Positions 7,063-13,978 of a stretch of DNA of 16,261 nt are shown here, in pieces (within the stretch, counting starts at the first letter, position 1; every line of letters starts with the position of its first letter). The translations under genes and the position numbers were made by a program. A model generated the notes under the pieces. The model searched no databases, was not told the origin of the DNA, and saw only the letters and a list, made by a program, of their open reading frames with translations. The DNA comes from a bacterium (GTDB lineage: Bacteria; Electryoneota; RPQS01): contig JAHIZR010000408.1 in the NCBI GenBank assembly GCA_018814465.1, forward strand, positions 1-16,261, written 5' to 3'.

Positions 7063-8538
7063 TCAGATTTCGCGGCGCAGCCGTTTTACGGGGATGCACA
7101 ATTGTTCACGATATTTCTGCACGGTGCGGCGAGCGATGGGAAAGCCCTCATGCTCTAACATTTCGGCGATTGCCTGATCGGAATAGGGGTCGGATTTATC
7201 CTCTGATTCAATGATTTCCTGCAAACGGGATTTGATGACTTTGGTGGAGATTTCCTCTCCTTCGCTGGTTTCCATACGTTCCGAGAAGAAATATTTCAAT
7301 TCGAATACGCCCCATTCGGTCTGGACATACTTGCCGGAGGTCACGCGAGAGATGGTCGAGATATCCATATTGATATCTTCGGCGATATCCTGGAGAATCA
7401 TTGGTTTTAGAAACTCGCGGCCTTTCATGAAGAACGGTTTTTGGCGTTCAACTATGGCGTGCATGGTGCGCAAGATCGTAGTCCGTCGTTGGTGAATCGC
7501 ATTGATAAACCAGCGGGCGCTTTCCAGTTTGCGGGTAACGAAGTCTTTTACTTTTTTGTCCGTATTTCCGGACAGGAACATTTCCTTGTAAGCGGTATTG
7601 ATATGGAAATTAGGGATATTGCCGTCACTTAAGTAAACGGCGAACTCGCCTTCATCACTCACTTTGGTAACGACCAGATCGGGAACGATATAGTTTTGCT
7701 TTTCGTCGAAGTAGCCTTCGCCGGGTTTGGGATTCAGTTTGCGGATTTCGGCGAAGGTTTGTTTGACGTCATCGAGCGAGATATTCAGTTTGCGGGCGAT
7801 GATTTCATAGCGTTTGTTCATGAAGGCGTCGTTCGCTTCTTCGAGGACGCGGATCGGCAGTGCGGCTTTCTGTTGATCTTCGCGCTGACGGAGCTGGATG
7901 AGCAGGCATTCGCGCAGGTCGCGCGCGCCGATACCGGGAGGATCCAACTGCTGAATAACGCTCAGCACCTTCATAGCGGCTTCCACGGTGACATTGCGCT
8001 CGCGGGCGATTTCTTCGATCGGGTAGCTCAGATAGCCGTCGCGGTTGATGGAACCGATGATGTAGAGACCGACTTCGTACTCCTCTTCCGTCATTCTCTG
8101 CAGGCGGAGCTGATCTTCGAGGTACTCGGAGAGGGATTGAACAGAGGGGCGGGGGAGTTCCTGAAACTCATCGGGATCATAGCGAGTGGCTTTGTAGGTG
8201 TAGTGGTCTTCATCGTTCAGGAAGTTATCCCAGTCTACTTCGTCCTCTTTGGATTTGGGATCCTGATCAGGCAAATCGAGATCCGAACTTGGTGCCGGTT
8301 CATCGTTGCGCGCTTCCACGGAAGCAGCCGAGGATTCCGTCTCAACCTCCGCGAGTTCCTTTTCGACGATGGCTTCTTCTTCAGGGAGTTCATCGAGGAA
8401 GGGATTCTCCTGCAACTCAGCGCGCACGCGCAGCTCCAGCTCCAACATGGGGAGTTGAATGAGTTCGCTTCGCAGGATCTGCTGGGGTTGCAGATACTGT
8501 TCGAGTTTTTGGCGGAATTCCTGTCTTAGTTGCTGCAT
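7063..8538 (-). CDS. rpoN: RNA polymerase sigma-54 factor RpoN
   Basis: Sigma-54 directs RNA polymerase to -24/-12 promoters that need an AAA+ activator. The 491-residue product has region I rich in Gln and Leu (1-50, ending ELQENPFLDE), an acidic region II (about 51-120), the core-binding domain, a helix-turn-helix (LQDIAEDINMDISTISRVTS, 382-401), the conserved GVFELKYFFSE (411-420) and the RpoN box ARRTVQKYR (469-477), which reads the -24 element. The start at 8538 is supported by GAGGAG six bases upstream and by the normal family N terminus. It stands downstream of lptB, a common arrangement in Gram-negatives, but here a 350-base gap with possible own promoter elements separates them. Confidence 0.97.
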   Translation of the reverse strand: MQQLRQEFRQKLEQYLQPQQILRSELIQLPMLELELRVRAELQENPFLDELPEEEAIVEKELAEVETESSAASVEARNDEPAPSSDLDLPDQDPKSKEDEVDWDNFLNDEDHYTYKATRYDPDEFQELPRPSVQSLSEYLEDQLRLQRMTEEEYEVGLYIIGSINRDGYLSYPIEEIARERNVTVEAAMKVLSVIQQLDPPGIGARDLRECLLIQLRQREDQQKAALPIRVLEEANDAFMNKRYEIIARKLNISLDDVKQTFAEIRKLNPKPGEGYFDEKQNYIVPDLVVTKVSDEGEFAVYLSDGNIPNFHINTAYKEMFLSGNTDKKVKDFVTRKLESARWFINAIHQRRTTILRTMHAIVERQKPFFMKGREFLKPMILQDIAEDINMDISTISRVTSGKYVQTEWGVFELKYFFSERMETSEGEEISTKVIKSRLQEIIESEDKSDPYSDQAIAEMLEHEGFPIARRTVQKYREQLCIPVKRLRREI

Positions 8539-8552
8539 TCAGGTCTCCTCGG

Positions 8553-8567
8553 ACCGGGGTTCCCGGT
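8553..8567 (-). repeat. GC-rich hairpin next to the rpoN ribosome binding site
   Basis: On the minus strand ACCGGG, loop AAC, CCCGGT forms a perfect 6-bp stem that ends two bases before the GAGGAG (8545-8550) used by rpoN. In mRNA it would fold just upstream of the ribosome binding site and could affect initiation. Confidence 0.5.
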
Positions 8568-8629
8568 TAGCAGGGGGGGTGAGGTTTTAACTGGCGACAT
8601 AGCTGATTGTCAGTCTCGAGAAGGAGGTG

Positions 8630-8704
8630 ATGAGACCGGTCTACGACAATACAAATACAGCAAGAACCGGTCCAATTGCAAGTGATTTCTTAGTGAAACA
8701 TTAA
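8630..8704 (+). CDS. Possible 24-residue small ORF divergent from rpoN
   Basis: ATG at 8630 opens 24 codons (begins MRPVYDNTNTARTG) ending at TAA 8702-8704. The segment AAGGAGG lies just before it, but the gap to the ATG is only 2 bases, tighter than usual; GAAGG gives about 5. The frame is open back to 8603. It would be antisense to the rpoN leader. It resembles no family known to me and may be chance. Confidence 0.2.
   Translation: MRPVYDNTNTARTGPIASDFLVKH
8659..8674 (-). promoter_or_regulatory. Sigma-54-like -24/-12 promoter candidate upstream of rpoN
   Basis: The minus strand reads TGGACCGGTTCTTGCT. Against TGGCACG-N4-TTGCW it matches 10 of 12 fixed positions, including the near-invariant GG and GC with the required 10 bases between them; the mismatches are the C and A after TGG. 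It points at rpoN and would start a transcript near 8648, giving a leader of about 110 bases. A bare TGG-N8-TTGCW is expected about once by chance in both strands of a window this size, so position and the extra CG match are the main support. Confidence 0.4.
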
Positions 8705-8708
8705 AGAG

Positions 8709-8747
8709 ACAGTGGGTATTAACGAATGATATTATTTAAACCACTGT
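8709..8747. repeat. Inverted repeat ACAGTGG / CCACTGT upstream of the rpoN promoter candidate
   Basis: ACAGTGG (8709-8715) and CCACTGT (8741-8747) are perfect 7-base complements, with their centres 32 bases apart (about three helical turns) and AT-rich sequence between. Relative to a start near 8648 they lie at about -61 to -99, where activator sites often sit. They could instead be a weak long-loop hairpin. Confidence 0.4.
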
Positions 8748-8889
8748 TAAATATAGCTTAAGAAAAGTATATCAAAAACGATTATTAACCGTATTAAATC
8801 ATAGTGACGGCAAAATACGCCGTATTGGGGACAGAAAATGTTATCGCAGATGCTGTAACAAAGCGTTCGACAGAATCCTATATTTGGCG

Positions 8890-9669
8890 CTACCTGTCCA
8901 ACTTGAAGGTTTCTCCGAGGTAGATGCGGCGTGCCTCCTCGTCGTTGGCGAGGAATTCGGCAGAGCCTTCCTTGAGCATTTGGCCGCTGTGGATCAGGTA
9001 AGAGCGGTCGGTGATAGCCAGCGTTTCGTGGACATTATGATCCGTGATAAGAACACCGATGCCGCGATCTTTCAGTCCTCTGACAATCTCCTGAATATCA
9101 TTCACGGCGATGGGATCGATTCCGGCAAAGGGTTCGTCGAGCAGAATGAATTTAGGTTTGGTAATCAGGGATCGGGCGATTTCGACGCGGCGGCGTTCAC
9201 CGCCTGACAGTTGATAGCCTTTGCTTTTGGCGACATGTCCGAGCGAGAATTCTTCGATCAATTCTTCGATCCGCAGTTTGCGGTCGCTGTGCCGGACCGG
9301 CATCAGCTCAAGGATTGCCATGAGATTCTGTTCGACGGTCATTTTGCGGAAGACGGAAGGCTCCTGCGCGAGATAACCGATCCCCAGTCGTGCGCGCTTA
9401 TACATGGGCAGGTGGGTGACCGGTTGTTCACCGAACAGGATTTGACCGGACTTGGGTTTGATCATGCCGGTCATCATGTAGAAGGTTGTCGTCTTGCCGG
9501 CTCCGTTAGGCCCGAGCAGTCCGACGATCTCACCGGTTGCTACGAAGAGCGAAACGTCGTTGACGACCCGCCGTCTGCCGTAGATCTTGACGAGTTTTTC
9601 ACCGCGAAAAGTGATCGTGCCTTCCTGCGCGTTAATGGCAGCGGATTGTTCCGCTACGATGTCGTTCAT
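8890..9669 (-). CDS. lptB: LPS export ABC transporter ATP-binding protein LptB
   Basis: LptB is the ATPase of the LptB2FG transporter, which pulls LPS out of the inner membrane and pushes it along the LptC-LptA-LptD bridge. The 259-residue product has Walker A GPNGAGKTT (53-61), Q-loop Gln102 in YLAQEPSVFRKMT, signature LSGGERRRVEIAR (154-166), Walker B ILLDEPFAGIDP (175-186) and the switch His211 in ITDHNVHET. LAQEPSVFRKMTVEQN is characteristic of LptB within ABC ATPases. The N terminus is about 15-20 residues longer than the E. coli protein. The ATG overlaps the stop of the upstream YfhO-family gene (ATGA, 9666-9669). LptF, LptG and LptD are not in the window. Confidence 0.96.
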   Translation of the reverse strand: MNDIVAEQSAAINAQEGTITFRGEKLVKIYGRRRVVNDVSLFVATGEIVGLLGPNGAGKTTTFYMMTGMIKPKSGQILFGEQPVTHLPMYKRARLGIGYLAQEPSVFRKMTVEQNLMAILELMPVRHSDRKLRIEELIEEFSLGHVAKSKGYQLSGGERRRVEIARSLITKPKFILLDEPFAGIDPIAVNDIQEIVRGLKDRGIGVLITDHNVHETLAITDRSYLIHSGQMLKEGSAEFLANDEEARRIYLGETFKLDR

Positions 9670-12236
9670 GCGTCAGCCTTGCGTTTACGCGCCGTGAAGA
9701 TACCCGCGATCAGCAAACCGATGGCCAGGAAATAGGAGATCGTCGCGACCATGATTCCCCGATGTTCATATTTGCCGGTATAAGAGTAGATGATCGAATG
9801 ATCACCGGGCGGGAGATAAAGGCCGCGTGCGAAGCCGTTCACTTTATAGATATGCGCCTGCTGACCGTCAATCAGGGCTTCCCAGCCGGGGGCGTAGTGA
9901 GCATCCGATAAGACGAGGAAGGATGGTTCTTTGTTGACCGCTGAGATACGGACTTCATGCGGCTTATAGGAAGTTATGTGCGCTGTTTTTGAGCGATCGA
10001 TGCGGATGGGACCGGGCAGCGGAGCATCAACAATCGACACGAAGTCATAGAGCAGATCGTTGTCCTGCATCGTGCGGAAAGTTTCCCGACGATCTTCGAT
10101 GACGAGAACCGAGTCGGCGAAATAGACTCGTTCCAAGGCACTGGGATTGCGGTAGAGAATCATTCCGGCGGCCGCATCGGCCGTCAGCGAATCAAGATAG
10201 ACATCCGTCAGGGGGAGCGGTCCGTTGGCCACCAGATACTTGCAGTTCATGGCGGAAAGGAAGGACATGTTGAGCGGGAAGCGGGCGGATTCGCCGTTGG
10301 GGATGACATAGTCCTGGACGTCCTGCCAGCTGCGCATTTTCGCGCCGTGATAGCCGCCGAAATTGTCAATTTCCCATGCAACCCAGCGGTTGTCCTGATT
10401 CAGATTGCCCAGCGGGAAGACCCGGAAGATGGATTTGTCGTTTTGCAAATAGCGAGTGACGTTGTTGGGTCTCAGCGCAGGCCATTCGCGGATTTTATTC
10501 TGTGTGTCGAAAAATTTATTGGAGAATATGCCCAGATCGACGACGGTTATCAGGAATACCGCTCCGATCAGCATCGAGGATTTGAGCTTGTTGCTGACGA
10601 AAAGATAGCAGGCGGCAAAAGCCAAGCCCAGCCAAAGCATAACCAGGGCGATGTCCTTCCGCAGCAGGTCAAGGCGATCGGATTTCAACTGACCAAGATA
10701 CTGGGCGACTTGCTGTGATGCTTGTTGGGGAGACGCGCCGCGCTGCATTAGCTGTTGAGTCAACTGCTGTGCTTCGCCGTCTTTCGTGCCGGATGCGAAA
10801 ACACCCAAGACAGAATCGCCTCCGAGCAGGGCGATGATAAGAACGGCGGCGCAAATGATCATGCCGTAGAAGAAGACTTTTTTCCATTTTTCGTTGTTCT
10901 TCAGTTCGAGAACAAAGCGGATGCCGTAGCCGGAGAGAATAATTCCCGACATGATGACCAGCAGCAATACAAGCGACGGTGTTCTGAATTTATTGAAGAA
11001 CGGCAGGTAGTTGAAAAGAAAGCCGTAAAAGGTTTCGAAATACTTGCCGAAGGAGAGCAGAATGGAGAAAATGGAGAGTCCGATCAGCGCCCACATCAAG
11101 CGGGTTTTTTTACCGAAGAGCGCCAGCACCGCTAACATGAGGGGAAGCGCCCCGAAATAGAAAGACGAGGATGTGAAGGGCATCCCGCCCCAATAGAACG
11201 GCGATTTCAGTCCGTACCATGAGGGGAAGAGGAAGGTGATCATTTCGCCGGGCATCATCGACCACATGGTCGCCTGATCCAAGGAGTATCCCGCGACTTC
11301 CGTGGCGAGCGCCGGACCGGCGCCGCGAATCGAGTAGCCGACATAGTTAAGGAGCGGGATGTACCAAAGCGATCCGATGCCGACGCCGAGGATGATGGCG
11401 ATGAGAAACATGCCGAAGCCGATTCCGAGATTGGTTTTCGAGCCTTCGCGGAATTCGAAATGCGCCCAAGCGAGCAGAACCGCCGCCATCGCCAGTCCGC
11501 TGTAAAGGAGAATCTGAGTATGACCGCCGACAGCGACTTGCCAGCCGAAGCCGAGCGCGAGCAGAGCCATGTCAAGCAGTCGTCGCCGCTGGAGCAAATT
11601 CCAAGTGAGCAGAATGATGAGCGGAATATAGATAAAGGTCATCAGTTTTCCGCCGTGCGCCGCCGTGATAATGGAAATCAGATAGGGATTCCAGGCGAAA
11701 ACCAATCCGCAGAAGAGCGCGATCCAGACTTGCACACCCAATCTTCGCATGAGCAGGTAAGTCAGCAGTCCGCCATAGAGCATAAGGGCAACGAGCCAGT
11801 CGGAGTCTCCCGTGTCGCGGCTCAGGCTGCCGCCCAGCAGCAGTCCTTTGATGGTGAGGACATCGATCCAGTAGCGCGGGGACAGCCACTTGTAGGCCAG
11901 TGAATAGGGAGCTCCCATATGCTCATACGTTGAATAGGCTCCGGCGGCAAAAGAAGGGAAGCCGCCATACATTTCCGGGCACCAGAAGGGGTACTCATTC
12001 GTTTCGGCCTGCTGGACGGCATACTGGTTGAGGACGATCGAGTTAATCGTGTCGTCGCCGCTGGTGAACATTTTTTTCTGCAGCACGACTTCATGAAACA
12101 TGAAGACGACAGCCAGATAGATCAATCCACAGGCGATCAGATCAAACTGCCAGGGTTTGAGCGGTTTTGATTGTTTTGCCGATGGGGCGGCGGCCGGATG
12201 TTCCGGGAGGGATTTCTTCTTTTTCTTGGCGGTCAA
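9666..12236 (-). CDS. YfhO-family multi-pass membrane protein (GT-C glycosyltransferase-like)
   Basis: The 856-residue product has a short Lys-rich cytoplasmic N terminus (KKKKK, 4-8), a first membrane helix near 31-48, and a first outer loop with SGDD (59-62) and YPFWCPEMYGGFPSF, the place where GT-C enzymes carry the catalytic Asp. About a dozen hydrophobic helices follow, with a Gln-rich soluble loop near 485-525, then an outer domain of about 250 residues and a last helix (near 827-848) ending in Arg/Lys. This layout and motif set is that of the YfhO family; relatives in Gram-positives are involved in glycosylating cell-wall polymers. Here it sits between LPS-transport genes, so a role in sugar transfer to LPS or another envelope glycan is inferred. 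It starts with TTG: an in-frame TAA at 12252-12254 leaves no ATG or GTG, and GGAA lies about 8 bases before. Confidence 0.82.
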   Translation of the reverse strand: MTAKKKKKSLPEHPAAAPSAKQSKPLKPWQFDLIACGLIYLAVVFMFHEVVLQKKMFTSGDDTINSIVLNQYAVQQAETNEYPFWCPEMYGGFPSFAAGAYSTYEHMGAPYSLAYKWLSPRYWIDVLTIKGLLLGGSLSRDTGDSDWLVALMLYGGLLTYLLMRRLGVQVWIALFCGLVFAWNPYLISIITAAHGGKLMTFIYIPLIILLTWNLLQRRRLLDMALLALGFGWQVAVGGHTQILLYSGLAMAAVLLAWAHFEFREGSKTNLGIGFGMFLIAIILGVGIGSLWYIPLLNYVGYSIRGAGPALATEVAGYSLDQATMWSMMPGEMITFLFPSWYGLKSPFYWGGMPFTSSSFYFGALPLMLAVLALFGKKTRLMWALIGLSIFSILLSFGKYFETFYGFLFNYLPFFNKFRTPSLVLLLVIMSGIILSGYGIRFVLELKNNEKWKKVFFYGMIICAAVLIIALLGGDSVLGVFASGTKDGEAQQLTQQLMQRGASPQQASQQVAQYLGQLKSDRLDLLRKDIALVMLWLGLAFAACYLFVSNKLKSSMLIGAVFLITVVDLGIFSNKFFDTQNKIREWPALRPNNVTRYLQNDKSIFRVFPLGNLNQDNRWVAWEIDNFGGYHGAKMRSWQDVQDYVIPNGESARFPLNMSFLSAMNCKYLVANGPLPLTDVYLDSLTADAAAGMILYRNPSALERVYFADSVLVIEDRRETFRTMQDNDLLYDFVSIVDAPLPGPIRIDRSKTAHITSYKPHEVRISAVNKEPSFLVLSDAHYAPGWEALIDGQQAHIYKVNGFARGLYLPPGDHSIIYSYTGKYEHRGIMVATISYFLAIGLLIAGIFTARKRKADA

Positions 12237-12254
12237 GGGGAATTCCGCGGATTA

Positions 12255-13364
12255 TTATTGGTGTTTCTGATCGAGTTCACTCATCTCTCTGCGTACGAGG
12301 TGTTCGGGAGCATAGACTCCGCGTGTTCCTCCGTGTACTTCGATATGAGAGATTTTGGAATCAGCGAAGAATACGAATAGCCGGTCACCGGAAGTGGTGT
12401 TGCGGCCTTTCGGTTTGCCTTCATCGCGGATGTAGTAAGTGGCGATGGCGTTGCCTTCGATCTGAATTCGCGAAAGAGTATTATCCGCGATCCAGAGCGA
12501 CATTATTTTACCTTCCATCCGGTTGAATAAATTCGTGTTCATAGAATCGGCGGGGCTGGTGGCAACGGCATGGCCGAGGACTTCAAGGTGTTCCAGTTGT
12601 TCATTCTTGAAGAAAAGACGGAGCGTATCTCCGGAAATATGATCGAGATTCTGGACGGCATAGGGTTCGCCGATCAGTTCGGCATAAGAGCTGTCCTGAT
12701 GGAACATCAGGCTGGAACCGTAGGCGAGCAAGCTGTCGCGCTCGATAATGACATTACCGAGGGCATGCGCCTGCTTTCGATCCCCGTAGTATTTTATGGT
12801 GTCGCCGTAGATTTGAGTGCGCAGCGCGAGGCTGGAATCGCGCTGCGAAAGTACCGGAGCTCCGGTGACGTATGCATATTCGTGTTCGTGATCAAAGAAG
12901 CCGGTTTGGCCTTTGAGCGTAATCTTGCGGCCGTCATCGGTGATTTTTACATCGTCATACAGGTAGCCGTTTTTGAAGCGTTCGCTGTAGACGGCGCGAT
13001 TGGCGGAAGCTTTCAGGGAATCCTGATAGACCCGTACGTGGCCTCGCGCGAATACTTCATCCGTATACTCATTGTAGACGACTTCATCGGCGAAGAGGGT
13101 GCGCCCGGGTTGCATAAACTGCACGTCGCGTTGAAAGATGAGTGCGCCGGAATCGGGGTAGTAGACCGCTTTTTGACAGAAGACCGAGAGACTGTCCTTG
13201 GTAATCCAGACATCGCCTTCCAGCTCTTTGCGTTGGACTCCGTTTTCTTCAAAGGATCTCAGGGAGCGGGCTTTTTCCAGAATCACAGGCGAACCGCTTG
13301 CGGCAAAAGCAACGCTTGTTGCTATCAGAATAAAGAAAAGAAGCGAAGCCGCGGAGCGCATCAT
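12255..13364 (-). CDS. OstA/LptA-like periplasmic LPS transport protein, double length
   Basis: A signal peptide (MMRSAASLLFFILIATSVAFA, predicted cut after about residue 21) leads to beta-repeats typical of the OstA/LptA fold: LEGDVWITKDSLSVFCQKA, ARGHVRVYQDSLKASANRA, DDVKITDDGRKITLKGQ and ALGNVIIERDSLLAYG. A second set follows with the pattern G-x-L-x-L-F-F...L-x-x-I-x-V-x-G (about 244-268, 283-309 and 325-350). By family knowledge these stack into a beta-jellyroll groove that shields the lipid tails of LPS in the periplasm. At 369 residues it is about twice the E. coli LptA (185), so it may bridge more of the periplasm alone or combine an LptA with part of an LptD-like N domain. The ATG at 13364 overlaps the lptC stop (ATGA). 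The next gene starts 18 bases after the stop. Confidence 0.85.
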   Translation of the reverse strand: MMRSAASLLFFILIATSVAFAASGSPVILEKARSLRSFEENGVQRKELEGDVWITKDSLSVFCQKAVYYPDSGALIFQRDVQFMQPGRTLFADEVVYNEYTDEVFARGHVRVYQDSLKASANRAVYSERFKNGYLYDDVKITDDGRKITLKGQTGFFDHEHEYAYVTGAPVLSQRDSSLALRTQIYGDTIKYYGDRKQAHALGNVIIERDSLLAYGSSLMFHQDSSYAELIGEPYAVQNLDHISGDTLRLFFKNEQLEHLEVLGHAVATSPADSMNTNLFNRMEGKIMSLWIADNTLSRIQIEGNAIATYYIRDEGKPKGRNTTSGDRLFVFFADSKISHIEVHGGTRGVYAPEHLVRREMSELDQKHQ

Positions 13365-13978
13365 GGCAGGGAGTCCGGTGCTGTCGAATCAGTTTCCGTG
13401 ATCGGAATCGAAGGATCGGGGGATGCCGGACTGAGGACTGTGCGCGGGCGTTCGCGGAAAGTTTTGCCTTCAGGTCGTTCGATAGTCCAATTTTTCAGAT
13501 GCTGATCGGAGACAAAACCCGAGCCGTAGATCGTGTCGGTGAGCGTGGCAATTTTGACCGGCGCATCGGAGATGATGCGGCGGGTTTTTTGATCCCATCG
13601 CAGCACGGAGGATTCGAGTCTCTGTCCGCTGTCCGAGATCGCGATGACGTGACCGCTGGCCAGCAGGTCGCGGGTTCGTTCGTCGGCGCGGCCCGAATCC
13701 GCCCAGAGGCTTGTCGCGTGCCGGCCGTTTTCATCGAAAAAATCGACGATAATTCCGCTGTCCATGAGAATGGTTTGCTTTTTTTCGAACTTGCGGATGC
13801 GACCCGCTTGCAAAATGGAAGAGAGCTTGTCTTCCTGATAGAAAGTGATGGTGGCATCATAGAGTTCCTGCTCAGGCAGTTCCACACTCTCGGCGGGATC
13901 AGAGGGTGGCTGCTGCAACTCGGCACAGCTCGCGATAAGCGCAGCCGTCGCGAGGGCAAACCAGAAGATGCGATTCAT
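13361..13978 (-). CDS. lptC: LPS export protein LptC, lipoprotein form
   Basis: LptC takes LPS from LptB2FG and hands it to LptA. The 205-residue product has a signal with lipobox IAS-Cys18 (LIASCAELQQ), then a Pro/Glu linker and an LptC beta-fold (about 38-175): ITFYQEDKLSSILQAGRIRKFEKK, IVDFFDENGRHATSLWADSGRAD, LLASGHVIAISDSGQRLESSVLRWD and TDTIYGSGFVSDQHLKNW. The last motif is typical of LptC. E. coli LptC is held by a transmembrane helix; the lipoprotein anchor seen here is known from other FCB-type bacteria. The Pro/Ser/Asp-rich C-terminal tail (about 180-205) looks disordered. The ATG overlaps the kdsD stop (ATGA, 13975-13978). Confidence 0.9.
   Translation of the reverse strand: MNRIFWFALATAALIASCAELQQPPSDPAESVELPEQELYDATITFYQEDKLSSILQAGRIRKFEKKQTILMDSGIIVDFFDENGRHATSLWADSGRADERTRDLLASGHVIAISDSGQRLESSVLRWDQKTRRIISDAPVKIATLTDTIYGSGFVSDQHLKNWTIERPEGKTFRERPRTVLSPASPDPSIPITETDSTAPDSLP

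Larger units (their letters stand above)
8539..8889. other. AT-rich intergenic region between lptB and rpoN
   Basis: This 351-base gap holds no gene in the operon strand. From the lptB side it contains a weak hairpin that could end the lptB transcript (TGTTA/TAACA arms at 8839-8843 and 8856-8860, then TTTTC on the minus strand), a small hairpin ACGGC/GCCGT (8807-8823), an inverted repeat (8709-8747) in a clearly AT-rich stretch, a sigma-54-like element (8659-8674), two ACCGGT-containing sites (8635-8640 and 8666-8671), an 11-base copy of the 16S rRNA 3' end on the minus strand (8621-8631), a run of seven G (8573-8579) and a GC-rich hairpin just before the rpoN ribosome binding site. A 24-codon ORF runs on the plus strand (8630-8704). 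Confidence 0.7.

Noticed and set aside
7696..8529. Long plus-strand ORF (277 codons) opposite rpoN
   Set aside because: It is a shadow of rpoN with low-complexity Phe/Glu/Gly composition and no ribosome binding site that stands out.
8620..8632. Remnant of a 16S rRNA gene
   Set aside because: Only the last 11 bases of 16S are matched and nothing else around resembles rRNA.
12570..13505. Plus-strand ORF (311 codons) opposite the lptA-like and lptC genes
   Set aside because: The minus-strand genes have signal sequences, family motifs and ATGA overlaps; the plus-strand frame has none.
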